Origin: Ottowia sp. SB7-C50
GTDB lineage: Bacteria > Pseudomonadota > Gammaproteobacteria > Burkholderiales > Burkholderiaceae_C
Assembly (NCBI RefSeq): GCF_033110285.1
Contig: NZ_CP136995.1
Span: 3,224,001-3,288,000 of the forward strand
Reading direction: 5' to 3'
Length of the DNA stretch: 64,000 nt
Of the stretch, positions 29,727 through 38,446 are shown in pieces (the first letter of the stretch is position 1; every line of letters begins with the position of its first letter). The position numbers and the translations under genes were made by a program. A model generated the notes under the pieces. It was not told the DNA's origin. It made no database searches and saw nothing but the letters and a program-made list of their open reading frames with translations.

Positions 29727-29779
29727 AGCAAAATAAGCCCCCCGCGCTTGTGCTGAAAGCGCCACCAGCTATAAATTCA
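29727..29779. repeat. TATAGC-type repeat at the dacB start
   Basis: caagcaaaataagccccccg, cgcttgtgctgaaagcgcca and ccagctataaattcat form a family member in reverse orientation. It ends directly at the dacB start codon, so it must occupy the dacB leader. Confidence 0.65.
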
Positions 29780-31522
29780 TGAGCATCCTGCCGCCCCTTC
29801 GCGCCTCGCTGGCCCTGTCGGCCGCGCTGTCGTGCGCCGCGTGGGCGCAGACGCCCGCGCCCGCCGCGGGCGAGCGCTCCATCGCGCCGCCCCCTGCGAC
29901 GACGGCCACGCCCACCAACGCCCCCCGCACTTGCGTCCACGACACCCACGACCAGCGCGGCGCCGCCCGCCGCCCCGCCGCGCCCCGACGCCACCGAAGT
30001 CTGGGCCGCGTTCCAGAAAGCCGGTGTCAAGGATGCGGAAGTCGCCCTGCTGGCGCAGCCGCTGGCGCCCGGCGCGCCGCTGCTGCTGTCGCACAACGAG
30101 AAGCTGGCTTTCACGCTGGCCTCCACCACCAAGGTCATCACCACCCTGGCCAGCCTGCAGACGCTGCCCACCAGCTTTCGCTGGCGCACCCGCGCGTGGC
30201 TGACCGGCGCGCCGGCCGACGGCAAGCTGGCGGGCGACCTGGTGCTGGTCGGCGGCGGCGACGCCACGCTCGACAGCCAGCGCCTCACCGACTGGTTCAA
30301 GCGCCTGCACAAGCAAGGGCTGACGCAGGTGCAGGGCCACATCGTGCTGGACCAGAGCCTGTTCCGACTGATCGAGAAAGACCACGCCAACACCCCCGTG
30401 CCCGAAGCCGGCAACCCGCACCACGCCCTGCCCGACGCCTTCGTGCTGGACGACAGCCGCTTTCGCGTGACCTTGCGCGCGGGCGAAGGCGGCGCGCTGG
30501 CCGCCACGTTCGATCCGCCGCTCGGCGGGGTCGAGGTGGTCAACCAGACCAGCGGCAGCCGCGCGTGCACGGCGCAGGCGCGCTTCGAGCCGGCGCCGGC
30601 GGCCGACGCGGCGCGCCCGCCCGCCAAAGCCGCCCCGGCCCCTGCGGTGGTGCCGGTCGTCGCCTCGGCGCCGGCCAGCGCGGCCGACCCCGAAGCCGCC
30701 GCGTCGGCGCCCGCCGCCGCCGCCCGCGCGCCGGCCGCGCCGCCCGTCGCCCCGGTGGGGCGCGTGGTGGTCAGCGGCCAGTGGTCGCCGCGCTGCACCG
30801 CCGCGTTGACGATGGAAGCCGCACCCGGCCGCGCGCTGACGGCGGCGCTGGTGGCCGGCGCGTGGGCCGCGTCGGGCGGCCAGCTGGACGGCCGCGTGCT
30901 GCACCGCGACGGCGCCACGCCCACCGTGCGCGGCGCCCGGCGCGCCCGCACGCCCGCCAGTCCCTACCCCGGCAAGCCCTGGGCCACGCTGGATTCGCCG
31001 CCGCTGCCCGAGCTGGTGCGCGCCATCAACAAGGACAGCAACAACCTGATGGCGCGCAACCTGCTGCTGTCGATGGCGCCCGGCTTTTCGCCCACCACGT
31101 CGACGCTGCAGCTGGCCAAACAGCGCCTGGGCGCCTGGTTCAAGAAGCTGGGCCTGGCGCAGGACGCGCCCAATGTCGACAACGGCTCGGGCCTGGCGCA
31201 CAGCGAACGCGGCAGCGTGCTGAGCATGGTGCAGCTGCTGCAGGCGGCGTGGAACGACCCCAAGACGCAGAAGATCTTCGTGGCCTCGCTGCCCGTGGCC
31301 GGCGCCGACGGCACGCTGGCCGGGCGCTTCAAGGGGTCGCCCGCGCAGCGCAACGCCTTCCTCAAGACCGGCACGCTGACTGGCGTGCGCTCGCTGGCGG
31401 GCTACGTGCGCGCGCGCTCGGGCCGCATGGTGGCGGTGGCCGTGGTGGTCAACAGCGAGCGCGCCACCGCTGGCGTGCCAGCGCTGGACGGCTTCATCGA
31501 GTGGGTCTGGAAGAACGGCTGA
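29779..31522 (+). pseudogene. dacB: D-alanyl-D-alanine carboxypeptidase/endopeptidase (PBP4), frameshifted near N-terminus
   Basis: PBP4-type enzymes trim peptidoglycan in the periplasm. The signal peptide MSILPPLRASLALSAALSCA is in one frame and the catalytic protein in another. The shift falls in a run of six C at 29921-29926. Removing one C gives a continuous product of about 580 residues. The active site is intact: ASTTKVITTLA (SxxK), DSNNLMARN (SxN) and LKTGTLTGVRS (KTG). An alanine-rich insert near residues 270-330 is longer than in E. coli PBP4. The gene is probably functional and the shift a sequencing artefact. Confidence 0.88.
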
Positions 31523-31580
31523 AGCCGCTCAGCCGTCGATGCGCCCCAAGCGCCGCCCCGGCTTGCGGCATGATCGCGCG

Positions 31581-33083
31581 ATGCGATCGACCGCGCCCCG
31601 CTTTCTGATGCCCCTCGCCCGCCACGCCCTGGCCGCACGGCTGTGGCTGGGCCTGCTGCTGGCCTGCGTCATCGGCGCGGCGCCCGCGCAGGCGCAGGAC
31701 GGCGTCACCGAACTGCTGGCCACGCTGAAGGCCCGCGCCAGCGCGCCGGCCTCGGCCGCATCGGACGCCGGCACGCCGCCGGCCGACCCCAGGCTGGTGC
31801 AGCGCGCCACGCGCGAAACGCAGAAGGACGACGAGCGCATCCTGGCCGACATCACGGCGCGGCTGTCGCGCAACCGCGCCTTCGCCCACGTGCGCGCCGC
31901 CGTGCAGGCCGGCGTGGCCGAACTCGACGGCCACGTGGCCGACAACGATGCGCGCCAGCTGGCGACCAAGGTGGTCAGCGCCATCGACGGCGTGGTGGCG
32001 GTCGAGAACCAGCTGACGCTGAAGACCGACTTCGGCGCCCGCCTGGGCGAGACCGCCAACATCGCCAAGGAACGCGCGCTGCGTACCCTGGCCCTGGTGC
32101 CCCTGCTGCTGATGGCCGCCGCAGTGGTATGGCTGGCCAATCTGCTGGGCCGCTGGCTGGCCAACCACCTGCACATCGTGCGGCTGGACAGCCGCAACCC
32201 CTACCTGGGCACGCTGGTGCGCCGCGCCATCCGCACCGGCTTCGTGCTGGCCGGGCTGCTGGTGGCGCTCGATCTGCTGGAAGCCACGGCCCTGGTCACC
32301 GCCGTGCTCGGCTCGGCCGGCGTGGTCGGCATCGTGCTGGGCTTTGCCTTTCGCGACATGGCCGAGAACTACCTGTCCGGCATCATGCTCAGCCTGCGCC
32401 GGCCGTTCGAGCCGGGCGACCACGTTCGCGTCGATTCGTTCGAAGGCAAGGTGGTGTCGCTGTCCACCCGCAACACGGTGCTGATGACGCTGGACGGCAA
32501 CGAGCTGCGCCTGCCCAACGCCACGGTGTTCAAGGCGGTGCTGCTCAACTTCACGCACAACCCCAACCGTCGCCTCGCGTTCCAGCTGGGCGTCGGCTAC
32601 GGCGAAGACCTGCGCCGCGCGCAGGACCTGGGCGTGACCACCATGGCCGCCATGCAGGGCGTGCTGGCCGACCCCGGCCCCAGCGCGTCGATCGACCGCG
32701 TGGGCGACTCGGCCGTCACCATCAACTACTACGCCTGGGTCGACCAGCGCCAGACCGATTTCGTCAAGGCGCGCAGCGAGGCGATCCGCCTGGTCAAGAC
32801 CGCGCTGGAAGACGCCGGCATGGACCTGCCCGAGCCGATCTACCGCGTGCAGCTGACGGCGCCCGAAGGCGGCGCGCCCACCGACACGGCCGCCCTGCCG
32901 GCGGCGCCGGCCCCTGCGCTGGCGCCACCGCCCGCCGCGCCCGCGCCGGTCGACCCGCAGGCGCTGGCCCGCACCCAGGCCGACGTGTCGCCCAACACCG
33001 AACTGGACGCCCAGATCGCCCAGGAGCGCGCCCGCAACGCCGCGCGCGACATGCTGCAGTCGCCCGGCAGCAAGCCGGACTGA
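31581..33083 (+). CDS. mechanosensitive channel (MscS family) with N-terminal BON-like domain
   Basis: A 500-residue membrane protein. After a signal (start MRSTAPRFLMPLARHA at 31581) comes a BON-like domain at about residues 85-150, marked by VQAGVAELDGHVAD and IDGVVAVENQLTLK. Three membrane segments follow. The MscS pore and beta domain come next, with GFAFRDMAENYLSGIMLSLR and PFEPGDHVRVDSFEGKVVSL. The C-terminal about 70 residues are alanine/proline-rich and disordered-looking. The channel should relieve osmotic stress. BON domains bind lipid or periplasmic structures, so the fusion may tie gating to the cell envelope. Confidence 0.87.
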   Translation: MRSTAPRFLMPLARHALAARLWLGLLLACVIGAAPAQAQDGVTELLATLKARASAPASAASDAGTPPADPRLVQRATRETQKDDERILADITARLSRNRAFAHVRAAVQAGVAELDGHVADNDARQLATKVVSAIDGVVAVENQLTLKTDFGARLGETANIAKERALRTLALVPLLLMAAAVVWLANLLGRWLANHLHIVRLDSRNPYLGTLVRRAIRTGFVLAGLLVALDLLEATALVTAVLGSAGVVGIVLGFAFRDMAENYLSGIMLSLRRPFEPGDHVRVDSFEGKVVSLSTRNTVLMTLDGNELRLPNATVFKAVLLNFTHNPNRRLAFQLGVGYGEDLRRAQDLGVTTMAAMQGVLADPGPSASIDRVGDSAVTINYYAWVDQRQTDFVKARSEAIRLVKTALEDAGMDLPEPIYRVQLTAPEGGAPTDTAALPAAPAPALAPPPAAPAPVDPQALARTQADVSPNTELDAQIAQERARNAARDMLQSPGSKPD

Positions 33084-33179
33084 GTTTGGGGTCGAATCGC
33101 GCGCCAGCGCTTTGCAGGATTGCGGTGGATGCTATCAATTTTGAGAGTCTGACAAGACGGCGACCATGCGGTATTCACC

Positions 33180-33200
33180 CCTTCCCCCACTGGGGGAAGG
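33180..33200. repeat. perfect hairpin CCTTCCCCC-AC/TG-GGGGGAAGG
   Basis: A perfect inverted repeat ccttcccccactgggggaagg lies between two convergent genes. A degenerate TATAGC repeat (gatgctatcaattttgagag) lies 40 bases before it. It could end transcription from either side, although the A/T tract is on the wrong side for a standard terminator of the left gene. Confidence 0.5.
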
Positions 33201-33227
33201 AAAAACCGCCACCCGAAGCCGCTCTCG

Positions 33228-34265
33228 CTACGCCCCTGCCCCCGCCCCGCACGCATGGCAATAGCGCGCAAACGCGTTCTTGCGCGTGCTGCAGTGGCCG
33301 CAGCGGTCGAACAGGCCGATGCCGCAGTGCGGGCAGAAGTCGATCTCGGGGTTTTTCAGGTCCACGGTGCGCTCGCAGCCCGGGCACACGCCCTTGGCCA
33401 TGCGCGCCAGCGCGGTGTCGTAGCCCAGCTCGGCGCGGCGCTGCACGTCGGGCTGCGCCTCGACGGCGCGCTGGCGTTCCAGATAATTCTGCAGCGCCAC
33501 GATGGCCCAGCGCCCGACCAGCAGCGTCAGCACGATGCCGACGATATAGCGGACGTAGCCGCCATAACTGGGCAGATACGGCACCAGCTCGACGAAGAAG
33601 GCAAACAGCGCGAAGAAAATGAAGCCCCACACGAACGGCCACCAGCGGCTTTGCCGGTGGCGCCTGAAGAGCCAGCCCGCCACGCCCAGCAACGGCAGCG
33701 TCAGCGCCAGGCGGTAGCCGAACACGCGCAGTTCCTGCGCGCGCAGCGCCTGCGTGTAGGCGCCTTGCGCGGCCTGCCCCAGGTCGGCCAGCTGGCGGCG
33801 CGCGCGCTCGGCCGATTGCTGCGCGTCCAGCAGCGCCTGCTGCTGGCGCTCGACCTCGGCGCGGGCGCTGCGTTCGCGCGCCTGCACGTCGTCCAGCGCC
33901 TTGGTGCGGGCAATGACTTCCGGGTCCTGCTCGGCGCGCTCGGTGGCGCGGCGGGTGGCGATCCAGTTGGCGAAGCCCTGGCGCTGCGTGGCCACGTCGG
34001 ACTGCGCCACCTGCAGCTTCAGGCGCGCCTGCTCCAGCGCGTCACCCACCTCGCGCGCGCGGCGTTCGCCGGCGGTCACGGTGGCGCGCGCGGCCTCGGC
34101 CACGCCCGGCGGCATGAAGTCGTCCAGCGTGCGCACCGCCTCCACCTTGGGCAAGTCGCCCACGATGGTGCTGCCCAGGCCGATCAGAAAGCCCGCGAAC
34201 ACGATGGCGACCAGCCACAGGCCGCGCTGAAACCATTTCTCGGACCACCGAAGTGCCTTGCTCAT
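33228..34265 (-). CDS. zinc-ribbon, coiled-coil membrane protein of unknown function
   Basis: The 345-residue protein is not assigned to a named family. The sequence shows an N-terminal membrane helix (residues about 15-35), then a long charged coiled coil (about 60-180) rich in Q, A, E and R. Three further hydrophobic segments follow (about 195-280). A C-terminal double zinc ribbon has CPGC, CPHCG, CGHC and CHACG pairs. Such ribbons often bind nucleic acid or proteins. No functional context comes from its neighbours. Confidence 0.7.
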   Translation of the reverse strand: MSKALRWSEKWFQRGLWLVAIVFAGFLIGLGSTIVGDLPKVEAVRTLDDFMPPGVAEAARATVTAGERRAREVGDALEQARLKLQVAQSDVATQRQGFANWIATRRATERAEQDPEVIARTKALDDVQARERSARAEVERQQQALLDAQQSAERARRQLADLGQAAQGAYTQALRAQELRVFGYRLALTLPLLGVAGWLFRRHRQSRWWPFVWGFIFFALFAFFVELVPYLPSYGGYVRYIVGIVLTLLVGRWAIVALQNYLERQRAVEAQPDVQRRAELGYDTALARMAKGVCPGCERTVDLKNPEIDFCPHCGIGLFDRCGHCSTRKNAFARYCHACGAGAGA

Positions 34266-34282
34266 GACTTGCCTTTCCTCTC

Positions 34283-34342
34283 GAAAACTATGATTTTCAT
34301 AGCTGCCTGCGCTTGTCTGTCAAGCGCAGGCAGCCATTTTCG
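34283..34342. repeat. TATAGC-type dispersed hairpin repeat, best-preserved copy
   Basis: gaaaactatgattttcatag is followed by a perfect 13-bp stem, ctgcctgcgcttg / caagcgcaggcag, with a five-base loop. It ends in ccattttcg. It fills nearly the whole gap between two minus-strand genes and could act as a terminator. Confidence 0.85.
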
Positions 34343-34343
34343 T

Positions 34344-35165
34344 TCATGGCGCAGAGACTTCGACGCGCTGTACGCCACCGGCCGCCGGCAGGCGCGCCAG
34401 CCAGTCCAGCACCGAATCGGCCGTCACCGTCTCGATGCGGTCGGCAAAGCGCTGGGCGTTGGGGTGGTCGTCAAACGCGATGTTGCCCGCCGTCATGCGC
34501 CCGCCCAGCCGGGTGAGCGCGCCGATGCGCAGCGTGGCGGGGCGATAGTCCTTCAGCCTGAGCCAGGCCTGCGCCTGCTCGCGCCGCTGCACTTGCGGCT
34601 CGGCCGCCAGCGCCAGTGTTTCGATGGCCCACTGGTTGCTTTGCTGGTAGCGCGTGCCCCAGGCGTAGCTGACCATGCTGTAGCGGCGCTGGTGCAGCAC
34701 CGGCACGCGACGGTTGTCCTGCAGCAATTTCCATAGCGCGTCCTGCAGGTCAGGCGCGGGCGGCACCCACGCCGCTTCATGGCGCCACAGGTCGTCCAGA
34801 AAGAATTCGCCCAGACCCTGGCGCGTGATGATCGACTGGTCGGCGCCGCATTCATTCAGCTTGTGCACCACGCGCCACGGGCCTTGCGCCGTCTTGTAGG
34901 CCCAGCCGACGTGCGAGAAGTGCTGTCCGTACCGGGTCAGGTCCTGCCCGGCGCGCGCCAGCAGCACCACGCGCGTGCCGTGCCGCTGGTGTTCGGCGTC
35001 CAGCGTGTCAGCGGTGCGCTGGGCCAGATCCAGCCCGCGCGCGATGGCCTGCGGCGTGGGCGGGGCGGCGTCGCAGCGTTGGCCGGCATTGGCGGCCCCA
35101 GCGCAAGCCAGAAGCGCGCCAGCAGCTATCAATAGTGTAGTGAATGTCAGTCTCGAGTGATTCAT
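34344..35165 (-). CDS. DUF2145 family exported protein
   Basis: A 273-residue protein with a signal peptide (TFTTLLIAAGALLACAGA) ending near AANAG. The body has GTRVVLLARAGQDLTRYGQH and FSHVGWAYKTAQGPWRVVHK, typical of DUF2145. A putative cysteine/histidine pair resembles a hydrolase or amidase site, but no activity is known. It lies downstream of a small exported protein gene, with a family B repeat between them. The start at 35165 removes an upstream stretch that is repeat-derived. Confidence 0.75.
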   Translation of the reverse strand: MNHSRLTFTTLLIAAGALLACAGAANAGQRCDAAPPTPQAIARGLDLAQRTADTLDAEHQRHGTRVVLLARAGQDLTRYGQHFSHVGWAYKTAQGPWRVVHKLNECGADQSIITRQGLGEFFLDDLWRHEAAWVPPAPDLQDALWKLLQDNRRVPVLHQRRYSMVSYAWGTRYQQSNQWAIETLALAAEPQVQRREQAQAWLRLKDYRPATLRIGALTRLGGRMTAGNIAFDDHPNAQRFADRIETVTADSVLDWLARLPAAGGVQRVEVSAP

Positions 35166-35177
35166 CGTGATTCTCTT

Positions 35178-35294
35178 TGGCGCAGCCCATCGGCCGCGGA
35201 GCAGGCCATTCCAGCGAACGCCGTGGAGCGGGCTTGGCCCGGCCACTGGCGTTGTCCCCCTTCAGGGGGAAGGCGCGAAGCGACTCAGGGGGTG
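35178..35294 (-). repeat. GC-rich gene-end repeat (family B), minus-strand copy
   Basis: Read on the minus strand it begins at the stop codon of the gene at 35295, with cacccc then ctgagtcgcttcgcgccttc. It includes gtggccgggccaagcccgct and ends ggcctgctccgcggccgatg. It is strongly similar to 9317-9420, in the same gene-relative orientation. Confidence 0.8.
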
Positions 35295-35753
35295 TCACAA
35301 GATCCTTTCGTTGTGGAGCAGCGCGCGGCCCACGGCGTTGGGGACGAAGCACAGCACCTCGCCCGCCACCGACAGGATGACGCCGCTGGCGATCACCGTG
35401 GACACGACGCTCGCGCCCGCGCCAAGAGCGACGCCGCGCGCCGCCGCCGCGCCCAGTTCCACGCTGGCCACGGCGCCGTCGCTCACGCGCTCCAGCACGA
35501 AGACGGTGCCGCGCGCCGACACTTCGACCGCCTTCACCGTCAGCACCGCGCCGCTCACCAGCAGCGCCGCCGGCACGGCCACCACGCTGCTCGCCGTCGC
35601 CCCCGCCACCGACGCGGTGCCGACGACCGAGGCCACCGGCAGCATCGACAGGCCGATGGACGCTTCACTCTGCGCCCGCGCCCCGGTGGCGGCAAACAGC
35701 GCGCTGGCGCACAGCACGGCGGCGGTGGCGCGGCGGATGAAACATGTTGGCAT
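35295..35753 (-). CDS. small exported or membrane protein, unknown function
   Basis: 152 residues from MPTCFIRRATAAVLCASALF, with a signal ending GARAQ. The mature part is low in charge and rich in A, V, G and S. It contains several hydrophobic stretches (SVVGTASVAGATASSVVAVP and following) that may insert in a membrane. It is not recognised as a named family. It precedes the DUF2145 gene on the same strand, so they may be co-transcribed. An upstream ATG at 35783 is possible. Confidence 0.6.
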   Translation of the reverse strand: MPTCFIRRATAAVLCASALFAATGARAQSEASIGLSMLPVASVVGTASVAGATASSVVAVPAALLVSGAVLTVKAVEVSARGTVFVLERVSDGAVASVELGAAAARGVALGAGASVVSTVIASGVILSVAGEVLCFVPNAVGRALLHNERIL

Positions 35754-35948
35754 GGTGGCTGCGCAGGACGGGTTGAACATGCAGCGCAGTGTGGCCAGCA
35801 CCAGCCAGGCAAGCACAGAATTCGCGGCAGAGACGCGCAGATCGGCCCCTGCGGTATCAAACAGCGCTACTTTCCGCCGCAGGTGCGCGCCGCCGGCCGG
35901 GGTGGCGCGTCATACTGGCGGCCCTTCCTTTTCCACACATGGGCCACC

Positions 35949-37085
35949 ATGCATTCCTTCGGAGCCACGGCCACCGGCGCACGCCTGGAGCGCATGCGCG
36001 CTTCCCCGCGCTGGGACGGCGCCGGTTTTCGCAACCTGTACCCGGTGCTGCCCGGCCTGCGCGACGCCAACGTGCCCATGCCGCGCATGACGCAGATGCT
36101 GCGCGCCGGCCCCGGCGAACAGCCCGCCGCGCCGCTGCCCGCGCACGACCCGCGCGGCGCCTGGGCGCGCCGGCCCGACACCGGCCTGCGCGCCACCTGG
36201 CTCGGCCATTCGACGGTGCTGATCGAGATCGACGGTGCGCGCGTGCTGACCGACCCGGTGTGGGGCACGCGCGCCTCGCCCTTCCGGCTGATGGGGCCGC
36301 GCCGCTTTCAACCCGTGCCGGTGCGCCTGCAGGACATGCCGCTGGTCGACGCGGTGCTGATCTCGCACGACCACTACGATCACCTGGACTACCCCACCAT
36401 CCGGGCGCTGGCCAAGGGCAGCGCCGTGCCCTTCATCACGTCGCTGGGCGTGGGCGCGCACCTGCAGGCCTGGGGCGTGGCGCCCGAGCGCATCACCGAA
36501 CTGGACTGGTGGGAATCGGCCGCCGTGCCGGGCACGGGCGTGCGCGTGACGGCCGCGCCGTCACAGCATTTTTCGGGCCGCAGCCTGAAGGTGCGCAACC
36601 CGACGCTGTGGTCGTCGCTGGTGATCGAAGGCGACCGCCACCGCGTGTTCTTCAGCGGCGACACCGGGTTGACCGGCGAATACGCCGACATCGCGGCGCG
36701 CCTGGGCCCGTTCGACCTGACGATGCTGGAAATCGGCGCCTTCTACCCGGCCTGGGGCGACATGCACCTGGGCCCGCGCAACGCGCTCAAGGCGCAGGCC
36801 CTGCTGGGCAGCGGCGCGCTGCTGCCGGTGCACTGGGGCACCTTCCGCCTGGCGCCACAGCCGTGGGACGAGCCGATCGAAACCCTGGTGCGCGAAGCCC
36901 GCCCCGCCGGCGTGCCGCTGGTGTTGCCGCCACTGGGTGAAGCGGTGGAGCCGACACAGCAGCGCCCCTGGTCGCCGTGGTGGCGCGGCACGGCGCGCGC
37001 GCCCGAGCCGTCCGACCGACCGATCCCCGACGAAGAATCAACCGCACCCGAGCGGCTGCGCGGCACGGCCTGGCCGCTGGATTGA
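35949..37085 (+). CDS. MBL-fold metallohydrolase (NAPE-PLD/UlaG-like)
   Basis: A 378-residue metallo-beta-lactamase-fold hydrolase. The metal motif LISHDHYDHLDYPT (HxHxDH) is near residue 138. Other conserved parts are TWLGHSTVLIEIDGARVLTD, FFSGDTGLTGEY and LPVHWGTFRLA. The arrangement matches the group that includes N-acyl-phosphatidylethanolamine phospholipase D and outer-membrane lipoprotein RomA-like proteins. No signal is evident, so it is cytoplasmic. The substrate is unknown. Confidence 0.82.
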   Translation: MHSFGATATGARLERMRASPRWDGAGFRNLYPVLPGLRDANVPMPRMTQMLRAGPGEQPAAPLPAHDPRGAWARRPDTGLRATWLGHSTVLIEIDGARVLTDPVWGTRASPFRLMGPRRFQPVPVRLQDMPLVDAVLISHDHYDHLDYPTIRALAKGSAVPFITSLGVGAHLQAWGVAPERITELDWWESAAVPGTGVRVTAAPSQHFSGRSLKVRNPTLWSSLVIEGDRHRVFFSGDTGLTGEYADIAARLGPFDLTMLEIGAFYPAWGDMHLGPRNALKAQALLGSGALLPVHWGTFRLAPQPWDEPIETLVREARPAGVPLVLPPLGEAVEPTQQRPWSPWWRGTARAPEPSDRPIPDEESTAPERLRGTAWPLD

Positions 37086-37105
37086 TCGCGCGCAGACTTC
37101 AAGTG

Positions 37106-37150
37106 ATTCGGCCGCCAGCGCTTTGTGGATCGGCGCCAGCAGCTATTGAA
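37106..37150. repeat. degenerate TATAGC-type repeat
   Basis: attcggccgccagcgctttg is followed by tggatcggcgccagcagcta and ttgaaa. It carries the GCGCCAGCAGCTAT end of the family but only a weak stem. It lies between the convergent MBL and DUF2218 genes. Confidence 0.5.
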
Positions 37151-37180
37151 ACTGCAGCAGAAGAACTCCGTTCCCGCCCA

Positions 37181-37468
37181 TCACGGCGCCGTACGCTGCC
37201 AGTCCCAGGTGTAGGTTTCGCCGCGCGCCATGCGCTGCGCGTGTTCGGCCACGACCTGCTCGAAGCGGGCCATGTCGGCGTCGGGCACGCCCTCCAGCCG
37301 CGCGGTGAGCTGTCCCGGGCCGGCCGTGAGCAGGCACAGGCCCATCGGCAATTCGATGCGGCCCTGCGTGTCGTCATGGCTCACCGGAAACTTGTGGCCC
37401 CAGTGCTTGCACAGCCGCAGGATGATGCGAGCCGGCTCGACGGTGGTGATGGTGGCGGTGGAAATCAT
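37181..37468 (-). CDS. DUF2218 family protein
   Basis: A 95-residue cytoplasmic protein: MISTATITTVEPARIILRLC, then KHWGHKFPV and LTARLEGVPDADMARFEQVV, all features of DUF2218. Some relatives are annotated as linked to siderophore or iron functions. Nothing nearby supports that here. It is flanked by hairpin repeats on both sides. Confidence 0.78.
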   Translation of the reverse strand: MISTATITTVEPARIILRLCKHWGHKFPVSHDDTQGRIELPMGLCLLTAGPGQLTARLEGVPDADMARFEQVVAEHAQRMARGETYTWDWQRTAP

Positions 37469-37480
37469 GGCTGTAACTCC

Positions 37481-37530
37481 TGATTTGATAGCTACTGACG
37501 CTTGATGTACAAGCGCCAGCGGCCATTTTG
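37481..37530. repeat. TATAGC-type dispersed hairpin repeat
   Basis: tgatttgatagctactgacg is followed by cttgatgtacaagcgccagc and ggccattttg. The stem is gacgcttg-atgta-caagcgcc. It fills the 66-bp gap between two minus-strand genes. Confidence 0.8.
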
Positions 37531-37534
37531 ATGA

Positions 37535-38356
37535 CTAGTCGAAGCGGAACGCCGAAATGTCCACCGCCATCACGCGGTCGGTGAACACCTTGGCGCCGCG
37601 GCTGTCGCCCGCCGCGCCGGCCACCACGTGCAGCGGCAGCAGGTGTTCTTCGGCGCGCGGCGGGTGACTCAGGCGCCCGGCCGGGCCGCTGGCGGCGGCC
37701 CAGTCGGCCAGGCGCGCGTTGCGCTCGGCGGCGGGCAGCGCCACGGTGTCGGCCAGCCAGCGGTCGAATTCGGCCGACACGGGCGTCGAGCGCGGGTCGC
37801 CGTAGCCGCGCATGTTGTGGTAGCTCATGCCGCTGCCGACGATCAGCACGCCTTCGTCGCGCAGCGGCGCCAGCGCGCGGCCCAGCGCCACGTGGTCGGC
37901 GGCGTCCAGGCTTTGCAGCAGCGACAGTTGCACCACGGGCACGTCGGCGTCGGGGAAGGCGACTTTCAGCGGAATGAACACGCCGTGGTCCCAGCCGCGC
38001 GCCGCATCCTGCGCCACGGGCAGGCCGGCGGCGGTCAACAGCTGCTGCACCCGCGCCGCGACGTCGGGCGCGCCGGGCGCGGGGTAGGTCAGCTCATACG
38101 TGTGGGGCGGAAAGCCGCCGTAGTCGTAGATCAGCCCGGGCCGCTCGGTGGCGCCCACGGTGGCCTGCGGCGCCAGCCAATGGCCCGAGATGAGCAGGAT
38201 GGCCTTTGGCGTGGCCGGCAGGCTGGCCGGGATGCTGCGCAGGTAGGCGGCGGTCTGGTCCCAGGCGTCGGCCGGGTTCCAGTCCATGAAGAAGCAGGGG
38301 CCGGCGCCGTGGGGGATGAAGAGCGTGGGTTGGCGGGGGGTGGTGTTCGTGGTCAT
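37535..38356 (-). CDS. extradiol ring-cleavage dioxygenase, DODA/YgiD type
   Basis: A 273-residue LigB-fold non-haem iron dioxygenase of the 4,5-DOPA dioxygenase group. Metal-site histidines are visible in FIPHGAGPCFFMDW, LLISGHWLAPQ and RGWDHGVFIPLKVAFPDADV. The motif GVLIVGSGMSYHNMRGYG is typical. The physiological substrate in bacteria is uncertain. The start at MTTNTTPRQP is preferred; it contains a run of six C that, unlike others here, is in frame. Confidence 0.87.
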   Translation of the reverse strand: MTTNTTPRQPTLFIPHGAGPCFFMDWNPADAWDQTAAYLRSIPASLPATPKAILLISGHWLAPQATVGATERPGLIYDYGGFPPHTYELTYPAPGAPDVAARVQQLLTAAGLPVAQDAARGWDHGVFIPLKVAFPDADVPVVQLSLLQSLDAADHVALGRALAPLRDEGVLIVGSGMSYHNMRGYGDPRSTPVSAEFDRWLADTVALPAAERNARLADWAAASGPAGRLSHPPRAEEHLLPLHVVAGAAGDSRGAKVFTDRVMAVDISAFRFD

Positions 38357-38446
38357 GATGACTGTCAGTTTGCGCCATCGCCGCACGATCACAAGCACCC
38401 CGTATTCACGACGTCATTCAAAAATGTTGAACGAATGGCGGCGCAG

